DNA of 64,000 nucleotides from Chromobacterium alkanivorans. Its GTDB lineage: Bacteria > Pseudomonadota > Gammaproteobacteria > Burkholderiales > Chromobacteriaceae. The DNA is taken from the NCBI RefSeq assembly GCF_016937655.1, contig NZ_JAFHKL010000002.1, positions 420,236 to 484,235 on the forward strand, in the 5' to 3' direction. This document shows, piece by piece, positions 1 through 8,053 of this stretch (positions are counted from its first letter, which is position 1; each line of letters starts with the position of its first letter). Below the pieces are notes generated by a model. The model saw only the letters and a list, made by a program, of their open reading frames with translations. It had not been told where the DNA came from and ran no database searches. The translations under genes were made by a program, and so were the position numbers.

Positions 1-1
1 C

Positions 2-751
2 TTGCTGCATGGCTGCGCCCCGCTGTTTCCGCTGAATGAAAGGGAGAAGGACGCCATCGCCGCGCTGCTGCCGGCCGAACGCCAGGCCAAGGTCTGGCTG
101 CGCTGGCAAGAATACGCGGCGGCGACGACGGCGCTGGAGCGGACGCTGGCTTTGCGGCCCCACTCGCTGACGCATCTGCTGGACCTGCTGCACGTGCATT
201 ACCGGCAACGACAACTGCCGCGCTATGCGCGGACGCTGTGGCGCTTCCACCTGGCGCTGGGCGAACACGGCGCCGGCCTCAAGGAGCAATTGACCCACGC
301 CGGCTGGCTGCTCGGCGCCCACCCGGTGCTGGACCTGCTGGCGCGACGCCCGGAGCGGCCGGAGCTGGAACGCATCGGCCGCAGCTTCGGTTTCAGCGGC
401 GTCCCGCCGGCCGCCGCGCCTCTGCGCCGGCCGCTGGTGACGCGGCAAGCCGTGGCGGAGGCGGCCGAAATCGTCGACGCGCGCGGCGAGGCCGACGCCT
501 ACCTCAACGAAGGCCAGGTCGACATGGCGATCCACACCCTGGAGCAAGCGGTGTTGAGCCGGCCGGAAGACGCCGCCAACTATCCGCCTTTGCTGCAGCT
601 TTACCGCCGCCAGGACGACCGGGCGCGCTTCCAATGGCTATTGCAGCAGCTGCGCGGCCATGTCGCGCGGCTGCCGCTGGAGGTCAGCGCGCAGCTGGCC
701 GGTTTCGACATCGACGCGGGCTCCGCCCGTCGGCGCATGCTGGCCGCCTGA
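2..751 (+). CDS. FimV-like TPR protein, probably 5'-truncated
   Basis: The reading frame is open from the window edge, so the true start may lie upstream; the first codon visible is TTG. About 249 residues are visible. Two helical repeat blocks can be seen: one near residues 35-95, rich in Leu/Arg/His, and a clear TPR-like segment near residues 160-215 (AYLNEGQVDMAIHTLEQAV followed by a PEDAANYPPLLQLY stretch). The latter resembles the C-terminal repeat of FimV-family proteins, which act in polar assembly of type IV pili and secretion systems. It ends 8 bases before the next gene, in the same direction, and heads the visible part of the GTPase/roadblock cassette. I infer a scaffold role; no enzyme motif is visible. 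Confidence 0.7.
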   Translation: MLHGCAPLFPLNEREKDAIAALLPAERQAKVWLRWQEYAAATTALERTLALRPHSLTHLLDLLHVHYRQRQLPRYARTLWRFHLALGEHGAGLKEQLTHAGWLLGAHPVLDLLARRPERPELERIGRSFGFSGVPPAAAPLRRPLVTRQAVAEAAEIVDARGEADAYLNEGQVDMAIHTLEQAVLSRPEDAANYPPLLQLYRRQDDRARFQWLLQQLRGHVARLPLEVSAQLAGFDIDAGSARRRMLAA

Positions 752-759
752 GCACGCCC

Positions 760-1821
760 ATGCCGCGCCCCGTCTCTCCCGCCTCCGACATCGCCGTGCT
801 CGCCGTCGGCATGGACGATCGCAAGCTGGCCCTGCTGCGCATGGCCTTCCGCCTGCACCACAGCATGCGCTACCGCTTGCTGGAGTCCCCGTCCGGCGAA
901 CACGCGCCGGACCTGGCCATCGTCGATGTGGACAGTCCCGTCGGCTGGCAAGCCTGGGAGGATTTCCGCCTCCGTCATCCGACCTTGCCGGCCTTGATCG
1001 TCGCCGCGACGCCGCCGGAGCGCCCGCCCGCCGTCACGCTGGCCAAACCGCTGCGGGTGGAATCCTTGTTCCCCCAACTGCAAGCGGCGCTGCGGCCCGT
1101 TCCCGTCGCGGAACCGACTCCGGCGACGGCCCCCGCACCCCGGCCCGAACCGGCCGCCGCGCCGGCTCCGCCGCCGGCCGCCCCGTCTATCTCCATCGCC
1201 CGCTTCGACCCACGCCGCGGCCTGCTCGGCGCGACGACGCGGCTGGCCCGCCAAGCGCGGCCGGCGCTGTTGCTGGCCGACGGCCGGCCCTTGCTGTGGC
1301 TGCGGCCGGACCGCGCGCTGGCGCAATGCCTGCAGCCGGCGGAACAATTGCGCGAGCTGTGCCGGCAAGACGCGCCCGCGCTGCAAGCGCAAGCCGCCGA
1401 CGCCAGCGCCGGCGGCCTCAACCAGCCGTTGCCGGCGCTGCTGTGGCAGTTGGCGATCTGGAGCAGCCAGGGCCGGCTGCCGGCCGGCATCGGCGCGGAC
1501 ACCCCGCTGCGGCTGCGACAATGGCCCAACCTGACCCGGCTGGCGGCGCTGCCGGACGCCACGCGCCTGAGCGCGCTACTGACCAAGACGCCGGCCACGC
1601 TGCGCATCATCGTCCGGCTGCTGCGCGTCGACCCCGAACACGCCTGCACCTTCCTGGCCGCCGCCCACGCCCTCGGCCTGCTGGACTGGAACAGCGAGGC
1701 GCCGGCGCTGAAAGTGATCTCCAGCGCGCCGGTGCGCCCCGACCCGACACAGCCCGGAACCGTCGCGCCCGAGCGCGCCGGCTTCCTGTCCCGACTCTTG
1801 CAAAGAGTGAGCCGCTTGTGA
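760..1821 (+). CDS. Degenerate receiver-domain protein of the GTPase cassette
   Basis: Predicted protein of 353 residues starting at the ATG just after the preceding stop. Residues 10-110 look like a response-regulator receiver fold: a beta strand leading to Asp56 (AIVDVDSP) and a Lys96 in LAKPL, the two best-kept receiver positions, but the rest is divergent. A Pro/Ala-rich linker covers about residues 112-150. The C-terminal half is Leu/Arg-rich and may hold a winged-helix-like segment near residues 265-330, which I cannot name. The gene is followed after 18 bases by the small GTPase, so it probably feeds a signal into, or reads one from, that switch. Function is inferred from context only. 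Confidence 0.75.
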   Translation: MPRPVSPASDIAVLAVGMDDRKLALLRMAFRLHHSMRYRLLESPSGEHAPDLAIVDVDSPVGWQAWEDFRLRHPTLPALIVAATPPERPPAVTLAKPLRVESLFPQLQAALRPVPVAEPTPATAPAPRPEPAAAPAPPPAAPSISIARFDPRRGLLGATTRLARQARPALLLADGRPLLWLRPDRALAQCLQPAEQLRELCRQDAPALQAQAADASAGGLNQPLPALLWQLAIWSSQGRLPAGIGADTPLRLRQWPNLTRLAALPDATRLSALLTKTPATLRIIVRLLRVDPEHACTFLAAAHALGLLDWNSEAPALKVISSAPVRPDPTQPGTVAPERAGFLSRLLQRVSRL

Positions 1822-1839
1822 GCCTCACCACCTTCCATC

Positions 1840-2388
1840 ATGCGCAGCCCCGATAACAAAATCCTCTTCGCCGGCCCGGTGGGCGCAGGCAAAACCACCG
1901 CCATCGCCGCCATCAGCGACATCGCGCCTATCCGCACCGACGCCAAGGCCAGCGACATGACCTTGCATCGCAAAGACCACACCACGGTGGCGCTGGACTA
2001 CGGCATGCTGCGCCTGGACGCCGACACCAAGGTCCACCTCTACGGCACCCCCGGCCAGGAGCGCTTCGACTTCATGTGGGACATCGTCAGCCGCGGCAGC
2101 ATCGGCCTGATCCTGCTGCTGGACCACAGCCGCGCCAACCCGCTGCAGGACCTGGGCTTCTTCCTGCGCGCCTTCGAACCGCTGCTGCGCCGCGCGCCGC
2201 TGGCGCTGGGCGTCAGCAAGACCGACCTCGCGCCGCTGTCCGCCACCGCCGTCTACGCCGAGGCGCTGGCCGCGCGCGGGCTCAGCGCGCCGGTGTTCGA
2301 AGTGGACTGCCGTCGCCGCGAAGACATCAAGCAGCTGCTGCTGGCGCTGCTGTACTCGATAGACCCGGGCCTGGGAGAGCCGCAATGA
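1840..2388 (+). CDS. Small Ras-like GTPase (MglA/CvnD-type)
   Basis: A single-domain P-loop GTPase of 182 residues. The G1 loop GPVGAGKT is at residues 12-19. The G3 region reads YGTPGQERF at 68-76: the usual Asp of DxxG is replaced by Gly69, while Gly72 and Gln73 remain. G4 is SKTD at 126-129 in place of NKxD. The GTPGQ form is known from prokaryotic Ras-superfamily GTPases that work with roadblock proteins, such as the CvnD proteins of actinobacterial conservons. The stop overlaps the next start as ATGA. I infer a nucleotide-dependent switch regulated by the two roadblock proteins encoded downstream; the process controlled is not shown by the sequence. Confidence 0.88.
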   Translation: MRSPDNKILFAGPVGAGKTTAIAAISDIAPIRTDAKASDMTLHRKDHTTVALDYGMLRLDADTKVHLYGTPGQERFDFMWDIVSRGSIGLILLLDHSRANPLQDLGFFLRAFEPLLRRAPLALGVSKTDLAPLSATAVYAEALAARGLSAPVFEVDCRRREDIKQLLLALLYSIDPGLGEPQ

Positions 2389-3017
2389 ACGATGAACTGC
2401 GCCTGAGCGGGCCGCTCTATCCGATGGCCACTCCGGCCGGCGCCTTTTACGCCGTCGCCGGAGCGGAAGCCGACCTGACCCGCCGCCTGCTGCTCAACAT
2501 CCTGCGGCTGGGCCATGCGGTGCCGCTCAGCGAGCCCTTGCTCAGCGAGTGGTGCGACGACGAGCTGGAACAGGCGCTGGCCACCCTTTACCGCTTGCAG
2601 CGGCTGGAGTTCGTCCACGGCACCGCCGAGCCGCGGCCGGCCGCCGCCGGCAACCTGGAAAGCCAGTTGCCGGAGCTGCTGGCGGCGCTGTCCGGCAGCG
2701 GCCAGGCGCTGCTGGCCGACGACAACGGCCTGTATTACGCCACCGCCGGCTTCCGCCACGAAACCGCCGAGGAAATCGCCGCGCTGGCCGGCGACTTGAT
2801 GTCCTTGAGCCGCCGACACCATTTGCTGCTGAAAAACCACCTCAACCTGGGCAGCGCCGCCTGGGCCGCGGTGGACCCGGCCGGCCGCAGCCAACTGGCT
2901 TTTTACCCCTTGCACGTGGCGCAGCAGGCCTTCGCGCTGATCATAGGCGGCGAGCCGCGGCTGCAAAGCGAAGCCTTCGTCGGCCTGGTGGAACTGCTGG
3001 TGCGCCGCTACGCCTGA
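2385..3017 (+). CDS. Winged-helix plus roadblock-like protein
   Basis: Predicted protein of 210 residues, starting at the ATG that overlaps the GTPase stop (ATGA). Residues 28-78 are helical and resemble a small winged-helix domain (DLTRRLLLNILRLG, then a helix-turn-helix-like pair). Residues 92-205 follow the alpha-beta pattern of a roadblock/LC7 domain: helix LPELLAAL, strand ALLADDNGLYYATAG, helix TAEEIAALAGDLMSL, then strands and a closing helix. This would make it a second roadblock partner of the GTPase, loosely comparable to the DUF742 or roadblock genes of conservons. The assignment rests on pattern reading and is less certain than for the next roadblock gene. Confidence 0.7.
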   Translation: MNDELRLSGPLYPMATPAGAFYAVAGAEADLTRRLLLNILRLGHAVPLSEPLLSEWCDDELEQALATLYRLQRLEFVHGTAEPRPAAAGNLESQLPELLAALSGSGQALLADDNGLYYATAGFRHETAEEIAALAGDLMSLSRRHHLLLKNHLNLGSAAWAAVDPAGRSQLAFYPLHVAQQAFALIIGGEPRLQSEAFVGLVELLVRRYA

Positions 3018-3065
3018 ACCCCGGCCGCGCGGCGGCCGGCGCATTGAACAAACCTGGAGAACCCC

Positions 3066-3428
3066 ATGCGTGAACAGATGCTCAAATCCATTCTGAGCGA
3101 CCTCAACGGCGCGTCCGCCGACATTGAAGCATCCGCCATCATTTCCGCCGACGGCCTGACCATGGCGGCCCTGCTGCCGCAGGAAGTGGACGAAGACCGC
3201 GTTGGTGCGATGGCGGCGGCGATGCTGTCGCTGGGCGAACGCACCGCCCGCGAGCTGGCGCGCGGCGGCCTGGAACAAGTGATGGTCAAGGGCGAGCACG
3301 GCTACATCCTGATGAGCCACGCCAGCCCGGACGCGGTGCTGACCGTGATCGCGCGGCGCGAAGCCAAGCTGGGCCTGATTTTCCTGGACGCCAAGCGCGC
3401 GGCGCGCAGCATCGCCGAAATCCTCTAG
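3066..3428 (+). CDS. Roadblock/LC7 domain protein (MglB-like)
   Basis: Stand-alone roadblock protein of 120 residues with the classic order: N-terminal helix (MLKSILSDLNG), strand containing EASAIISADGLTMAA, helix RVGAMAAAMLSLGERTA, strand region EQVMVKGEHGYILM, and a final helix. Roadblock proteins of this size are GTPase-activating or scaffolding partners of bacterial Ras-like GTPases, as MglB is for MglA. It lies 48 bases after the winged-helix/roadblock gene with a GGAG ribosome site ahead of its ATG, and closes the cassette. I infer that it is the partner of the GTPase encoded at 1840-2388. Confidence 0.9.
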   Translation: MREQMLKSILSDLNGASADIEASAIISADGLTMAALLPQEVDEDRVGAMAAAMLSLGERTARELARGGLEQVMVKGEHGYILMSHASPDAVLTVIARREAKLGLIFLDAKRAARSIAEIL

Positions 3429-3497
3429 AAAGCCGGCCTATACTTGGCGGCGCATGGCCGGCACAATACGGTTTTGCTTACGCGCAAGACCCGCTCC

Positions 3498-3887
3498 ATG
3501 TGGAAAACCCTACTCGCCATCTCCGTCGGCGCCGCGCTGGGCGCGCTGCTTCGCTGGGCGCTGGGCGTCAAACTGAACAGCCTGTGGCCCAGCCTGCCGC
3601 CGGGCACGCTGGCCGCCAATCTGATCGGCGGCTACATCATCGGCCTGGCCGTCGCCTTCTTCGCCAGCGCGCCTGGCGTGTCGCCGCTGTGGCGGCTGCT
3701 GGTGATCACCGGCTTCTGCGGCGGCCTGACCACCTTCTCCACCTTTTCCGCCGAAGTCGTCGCCTTGCTGCAGCAGCAACGGCTGCTGCCGGCGCTGACC
3801 GCCGTCGCCGTCCACGTCTGCGGCTCTTTGCTGGCCACGCTGGCCGGCATCGCCAGCTGGCAATGGCTGCGCTGGCTCAAGAGCTGA
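3498..3887 (+). CDS. crcB: Fluoride exporter CrcB/FluC
   Basis: Four-transmembrane small membrane protein of 129 residues. The family signatures are all visible: GALLRW near residue 14, the [10 protein letters not shown] segment in helix 2 and the [14 protein letters not shown] pore segment in helix 3, with its Phe residues. FluC forms a dual-topology dimeric channel that lets fluoride leave the cell. The chosen ATG gives the usual N-terminal helix; an in-frame upstream ATG at 3444 would add an uncharacteristic tail. It is convergent with pcp (7-base gap). No fluoride riboswitch could be recognised in the short leader. Confidence 0.93.
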   Translation: MWKTLLAISVGAALGALLRWALGVKLNSLWPSLPPGTLAANLIGGYIIGLAVAFFASAPGVSPLWRLLVITGFCGGLTTFSTFSAEVVALLQQQRLLPALTAVAVHVCGSLLATLAGIASWQWLRWLKS

Positions 3888-3894
3888 ACGCTGT

Positions 3895-4539
3895 TTAATG
3901 CGTGGCCCCGCCGGTCTCGACAATGTCCGTCGTCGCCGTCAGGGCCGTCTCCAGCGCCAGCCGCAGACCGGCGACTATCGTCTCCAGGCTCATGCTGGGC
4001 GCGCCGGGATGCGCGGCGGCCTGCTCCGGCAAATAGGGAATGTGGATGAAGCCGCCGCGCGCCGGCGCGCCGGCCAAGGCGTGCATCAGGCCGTAGAACA
4101 CATGATTGCAGACAAAGGTGCCGGCGCTTTGCGACACCGCCGCCGGAATGCCGGCTTCGCGCAGCGCCGCCGCCTGCGCCTTGATGGGCAAGGTGGAGAA
4201 ATAAGCGGCCGGCCCGCCCTGTACCACCGGACGGTCTATCGGCCGCCGGCCGGCGTTGTCCGCGATGCGAGCGTCGTCGACATTGATCGCCACCCGCTCC
4301 AGCGACAGCTCGGGGCGTCCTCCCGCCTGCCCCACCGCCACGATCAGCGCCGGCCGCAACGCCGCCATCTCGCCGCGCAAAACGTGCAAGGCCTCGCCGA
4401 ACACGCAGGGCAGCCGCCGCGCGGCCACCACCGCGCCCGCCAGAGACTCGCCGTCCAGCCGGCTCGCGGCCTCCCACGACGGATTCACGCTCTCGCCGCC
4501 AAACGGCTCGAAGCCCGTCAACAACACGATCTTGCTCAT
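3895..4539 (-). CDS. pcp: Pyrrolidone-carboxylate peptidase
   Basis: Cysteine peptidase of 214 residues that removes N-terminal pyroglutamate from peptides and releases free 5-oxoproline. The catalytic triad falls exactly at the family positions: Glu81 ([10 protein letters not shown]), Cys144 ([10 protein letters not shown]) and His166 (FIHIPYL). The N-terminal TGFEPFGG motif is also present. Its start overlaps the stop of the DUF2891 gene as ATGA, making it the last gene of the 5-oxoproline operon. The pairing is logical: this enzyme generates the substrate that PxpABC opens to glutamate. Confidence 0.96.
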   Translation of the reverse strand: MSKIVLLTGFEPFGGESVNPSWEAASRLDGESLAGAVVAARRLPCVFGEALHVLRGEMAALRPALIVAVGQAGGRPELSLERVAINVDDARIADNAGRRPIDRPVVQGGPAAYFSTLPIKAQAAALREAGIPAAVSQSAGTFVCNHVFYGLMHALAGAPARGGFIHIPYLPEQAAAHPGAPSMSLETIVAGLRLALETALTATTDIVETGGATH

Positions 4540-5546
4540 TCACGCTCTCCCTCGTCCAAGGCCAGCAAGGCGAAAGTCCCCAGCCAATGCTCGCCGGTGT
4601 AATGACCGCTGACCACATGCGGCAGGCCGGCGTCCAGATGCGCCCGCGCGCCCTGCTCCAGCGGAGGCCGCCAAGCGTCGTCCGGCGGCAAGGCCGTCGT
4701 CAACTGGCGCAAACACCAGGCGCGGCTCAGATTCAACCCGATCAGGTGGCCGATCTTGGGGTCCGCGCCGTCGCTGACCCGGGCCGGACTCAGCAAGAGG
4801 CCGCTCCGCGGCAAATCCGGCAAGAAGGCGCGCAGCCAATCCCTGAACGCCCGCGCCGGCAACAGCCGGCTTAGCAACAAGGCCTGGCATAGGCAGGGCG
4901 ACAGGAAATCGTCGCCGCTCGGCTCCAGCCGCGCCGGATAATCCGCATCGCTCAGGAAATAACGCCGGGCCGCCGTCTCCAGCGCCCGCGCCAGCTCGGC
5001 GTCGCCGGCGGCGCGGGCGTAGTCCAGGCTCAACAGCAGAGCGAAAGAGGTATTGGCGTGCCCGCCGCTGCGGATCGGATAATCCTGCGCAGGCAGAAAC
5101 GACAGCCAACGCTGGCGGATCAAGTCCAGCAAGGGCCGCATCGCCGCGCGCCAGTGCCCGGCTTGCGGCAGGCGCCAGGCCTCCAGCTCTTGCGCCAAAG
5201 CCAGCAGCCAGGCCCAGCCATAGGGCCGCTCAAAGCTGGCGCGCCCCGGCGCGGCGAAATAATCCGCCTCTTCCTGGAAGGCCGGCGGCGTGAAATGGCT
5301 GGCGAACAAATCGGCGATCTGGCGCTGCTGCGGCAAGGCCGGGAAACGGCGAGCCAGCCGCGCCAGCAACCAGAAGCCGTGCACGGCGGAGTGCCAGTCG
5401 TAGCAGCCGTAAAACACCGGATGCAAGTCGCGCGGCGCGCGCGCGTCGTCCGGCCCGTTCAACAGATGGCTCAGCAGGTTCGGGTATTCCCGAACCAGGC
5501 CGGCCAGCGGCAACGCCGCCAGCGCGGAGGCTTGTTGCGGATTCAT
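4536..5546 (-). CDS. DUF2891 family protein
   Basis: Soluble, Trp/His-rich protein of 336 residues matching the DUF2891 family, with [20 protein letters not shown] at residues 42-61 and a C-terminal [16 protein letters not shown]. The repeated aromatic helices suggest an alpha/alpha barrel of the kind seen in glycosidases, lyases and epimerases, but this is inference and no catalytic residue can be assigned. The gene is 9 bases from the DUF979 stop and overlaps pcp, so it belongs to the pyroglutamate operon. The family has no established function that I know of; a role in pyroglutamyl-peptide or amino-acid handling is only a suggestion from context. Confidence 0.88.
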   Translation of the reverse strand: MNPQQASALAALPLAGLVREYPNLLSHLLNGPDDARAPRDLHPVFYGCYDWHSAVHGFWLLARLARRFPALPQQRQIADLFASHFTPPAFQEEADYFAAPGRASFERPYGWAWLLALAQELEAWRLPQAGHWRAAMRPLLDLIRQRWLSFLPAQDYPIRSGGHANTSFALLLSLDYARAAGDAELARALETAARRYFLSDADYPARLEPSGDDFLSPCLCQALLLSRLLPARAFRDWLRAFLPDLPRSGLLLSPARVSDGADPKIGHLIGLNLSRAWCLRQLTTALPPDDAWRPPLEQGARAHLDAGLPHVVSGHYTGEHWLGTFALLALDEGERE

Positions 5547-5555
5547 GCTGTCTCC

Positions 5556-6542
5556 TCAACGGAACACGATGAAATACATCAACAGGATGTTCACGCCCAG
5601 CAAGGCCAGCGCGGTGGGAATCTGGGTCTTGATCACCAGATATCGGTCCTTCAGCTCCAGCAAGGCCGCCGGCACGATGTTGAAATTGGCCGCCATCGGC
5701 GTCATCAAGGTGCCGCAGTAACCGGAATACATGCCTATCGCCACCAGCGGCGCCGCGTCGGCGTGCTGTCCGACGATCAGGAAAGGCAGCGCGATGCCGG
5801 CGGTCATCACCGGAAAAGCGGCGAAGGCGTTTCCCATGATCATGGTGAACAAGGCCATGCCGATACAGTAGATCGCCACCAGCAGAAAACGATTGCCCGG
5901 ATCGACGAACAGGCTGACCGCTTCCTGCACCGCCTGTCCGGTCTTGGCGGCGACGAACACCCCGCCCAGCATCGCCAGCATCTGCGGCAGAATGGCGGCC
6001 CAGCCGATGGCGTCCACCAGGCGGCGCGATTCGCGCACCGCCTGCAGCGGAGTGCCGCCGGTCAGCTTCCAGCCCAGCAGCACCGCGCAGACGCAGGCCA
6101 CCGCCAGGGCGGCCAGAGTCAGATGCTTCTGATCCAGCACGGCGCCGCCGCCGATCTCGACGCCTTTCAGCGACAAGGTGCAGGCCACGGTCAACAACGG
6201 AATCAGCAAGGCGGGCAGGAAGATCTTATTGCCCAGGCGGCTGGCGGCGTCCCGCCGCTGCTGCTCGCCGCTTTGGGCATAGCTGCCCGGAGCCAGCAGG
6301 CCGGCGCCGGCCAGCAGGGCGAGCGCGATCACGATCAGGCCCACCAGGCGATAAGCCATCGCCTTGCCCAGGGCCGCCGTCATCAAGTCGCCGAACAAGA
6401 AGGTGGCGCCGAACAGAAACCAGAACAGCGCGGTGGTGTAGCGCTTGGGGTTGCCGCGGTCGCGCAGCGTCATGCCCACCAGCAACATCACCACGATGCC
6501 GATCAGATAATAAACATCATGAATGCTGAACCACGTCTTCAT
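5556..6542 (-). CDS. DUF979 membrane protein, probable 5-oxoproline transporter subunit
   Basis: Polytopic membrane protein of 328 residues with about ten hydrophobic segments, beginning MKTWFSIHDVYYLIGIVVML. It matches DUF979, which is regularly encoded next to DUF969. The two together resemble the halves of a secondary transporter. Its start overlaps the DUF969 stop as ATGA, implying equal synthesis. Placement between pxpBCA and pcp supports uptake of 5-oxoproline, as has been proposed for this pair from gene clustering. The transport function is inferred rather than read from a motif. Confidence 0.88.
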   Translation of the reverse strand: MKTWFSIHDVYYLIGIVVMLLVGMTLRDRGNPKRYTTALFWFLFGATFLFGDLMTAALGKAMAYRLVGLIVIALALLAGAGLLAPGSYAQSGEQQRRDAASRLGNKIFLPALLIPLLTVACTLSLKGVEIGGGAVLDQKHLTLAALAVACVCAVLLGWKLTGGTPLQAVRESRRLVDAIGWAAILPQMLAMLGGVFVAAKTGQAVQEAVSLFVDPGNRFLLVAIYCIGMALFTMIMGNAFAAFPVMTAGIALPFLIVGQHADAAPLVAIGMYSGYCGTLMTPMAANFNIVPAALLELKDRYLVIKTQIPTALALLGVNILLMYFIVFR

Positions 6543-7252
6543 GCCGCAGCCTCCTGTTGCGCGCGCCAGGCGGCGACATCGCGTTGCAGCCGGGCGTCAA
6601 GCCGCGCCAGCCGCGTCATGTGGATGATCAGCGCGCAGACGGCGGTGGGAATCGCCCACAGGCCGATGTGCAGCGGTTCGATATTGGCGATGCCGTTTTC
6701 CTTGAGGAAGGCGTCCATCAACAACACCGCGCCGAAGGCGATGAAGATGTCCTCGCCGAAGAACACCGCGATATTGTCGCAGGCGGCGGCATGGGCGCGA
6801 ATGCGGTCGCGCAAGACCGGCGGCAACTCGCCCAGCTGGTTGGCGGCGGCGCCCTCGGCCATCGGCGCCAGCAAAGGGCGCACGGTTTGAGCGTGGCCGC
6901 CCAGATTGATCAGGCCCAGCGCCGCGGTCAGCTCGCGCACCACGAAGTACAGCATCAGAATGCGCGCGGTGGTGGCGCTCCGGATGCCGGCTATCCATTG
7001 CTGGGCGCGTTCTTTCAGGCCGTAGCGCTCCAGCAGGCCTATCACCGGCAGAATCAGGATGAAGGTGGCCAATTGGCGACTATTGAGGAATTTCTCGCCG
7101 AAGGTTTCCAGCAGCGCGCCCACATCCATGCCGACCGCCAAACCGGTCGCCAGGCCGGCGGCGGTGACCACCAGCAGCGGATTGAAGCGCAAGGCGAAGC
7201 CCGCCACCACGACGGGAATGCCCACCAGGGGCAGATAGGATGCAAGATCCAT
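6539..7252 (-). CDS. DUF969 membrane protein, probable 5-oxoproline transporter subunit
   Basis: Membrane protein of 237 residues with about six hydrophobic segments, starting MDLASYLPLVGIPVVVAGFAL. It matches DUF969, the constant partner of DUF979. Conserved-looking features are the VIGLLERYGLKERAQ segment near residue 70 and a LINLGGHAQTVRPL stretch near 117. It is placed 63 bases after pxpA and overlaps DUF979 by four bases. With DUF979 it would form a two-part permease bringing pyroglutamate to the PxpABC enzyme. The direction and substrate of transport are inferred from operon context. Confidence 0.88.
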   Translation of the reverse strand: MDLASYLPLVGIPVVVAGFALRFNPLLVVTAAGLATGLAVGMDVGALLETFGEKFLNSRQLATFILILPVIGLLERYGLKERAQQWIAGIRSATTARILMLYFVVRELTAALGLINLGGHAQTVRPLLAPMAEGAAANQLGELPPVLRDRIRAHAAACDNIAVFFGEDIFIAFGAVLLMDAFLKENGIANIEPLHIGLWAIPTAVCALIIHMTRLARLDARLQRDVAAWRAQQEAAA

Positions 7253-7315
7253 GCAGTTTCTCCTTTGTATGATGGAAATGGCCGCCTGCGGGCGGCTCTC
7301 GTTTCCGGGTAAAAC

Positions 7316-8053
7316 TCACAAGGCGACGATGCTCACGCCCTCCTGTTCCAGGCGCCGGCGCAGCAGCCGCGCGAATTGCAGCGCGTGCGCGCCGTCTCCG
7401 TGCAGGCAAACGCTGTCGGCGCGAATCTCCAGCTCGCCGCCGTCCAGGCAAGCCACGCGCCCGCGCAACACCAGATCCAGCGTCTGGCGCAAAGCCTGCT
7501 CCGCGTCTTCGATCACCGCGCCCGGCGTTCCGCGCGGCGCCAGGCTGCCGTCGGCCAGATAGGCGCGATCGGCGAACACTTCTTCTATCGCTTGCAGACC
7601 GTGACGCCGCGCGGCGCGGCCGGATTCGCCGCCGGCCAGGCCGACCAGCCGCAGTTCGGGATCGAGATCCCTCACCGCGCGGGCAACGGCGTCGGCCAGC
7701 GCCGGATCGCGCGCCGCCTGGTTGTACAGCGCGCCGTGCGGCTTGACATGGCGCAGCCGCGTCCCGGCGGCGCGCGCCATGCCCGCCAGCGCGCCCACCT
7801 GATACAGAGTGTCCTGATACACCAGCTCCGGCGCGCGCGGCATCGACCGGCGGCCGAAATGCTCGCGGTCGGGAAAGCTGGGGTGGGCGCCCGGCGCCAC
7901 TCCGCGCCGCATCGCGTCCCGCAGCGCCCGCCACATGGTTTCGGCGTCGCCCGCGTGCCAGCCGCAGGCGATGTTGACCGAGCTGACCTGATCCATGATC
8001 GCGGCGTCGTCGCCGCAGCCCTCGCCGATGTCGGCGTTCAAATCGATCTGCAT
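7316..8053 (-). CDS. pxpA: 5-oxoprolinase subunit A (LamB/YcsF family)
   Basis: Protein of 245 residues of the LamB/YcsF family. Signatures: [16 protein letters not shown] at the N-terminus, [10 protein letters not shown] near residue 30, [15 protein letters not shown] near 57 and KPHGALYN near 103, which contribute the acidic and histidine residues of the polysaccharide-deacetylase-like barrel. With PxpB and PxpC it forms the ATP-dependent 5-oxoprolinase that opens pyroglutamate to glutamate. The start at 8053 gives the canonical [12 protein letters not shown]; the gene overlaps the 3' end of pxpC by 16 bases. The operon order B-C-A differs from orders that begin with pxpA. Confidence 0.95.
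   Translation of the reverse strand: MQIDLNADIGEGCGDDAAIMDQVSSVNIACGWHAGDAETMWRALRDAMRRGVAPGAHPSFPDREHFGRRSMPRAPELVYQDTLYQVGALAGMARAAGTRLRHVKPHGALYNQAARDPALADAVARAVRDLDPELRLVGLAGGESGRAARRHGLQAIEEVFADRAYLADGSLAPRGTPGAVIEDAEQALRQTLDLVLRGRVACLDGGELEIRADSVCLHGDGAHALQFARLLRRRLEQEGVSIVAL

Noticed and set aside
238..759. In-frame upstream extension of the receiver-like gene
   Set aside because: It overlaps the TPR gene in another frame, and its translation is Arg/Ala-rich with no family pattern. The ATG at 760 directly after the stop is a better start.
3429..3497. Possible fluoride riboswitch ahead of crcB
   Set aside because: The leader is only 69 bases and I could not find the conserved paired blocks of the crcB motif.
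5058..6890. 610-codon plus-strand open frame across DUF2891, DUF979 and DUF969
   Set aside because: Gln/His/Arg-rich shadow with no domain pattern; three coupled genes with family matches explain the other strand.
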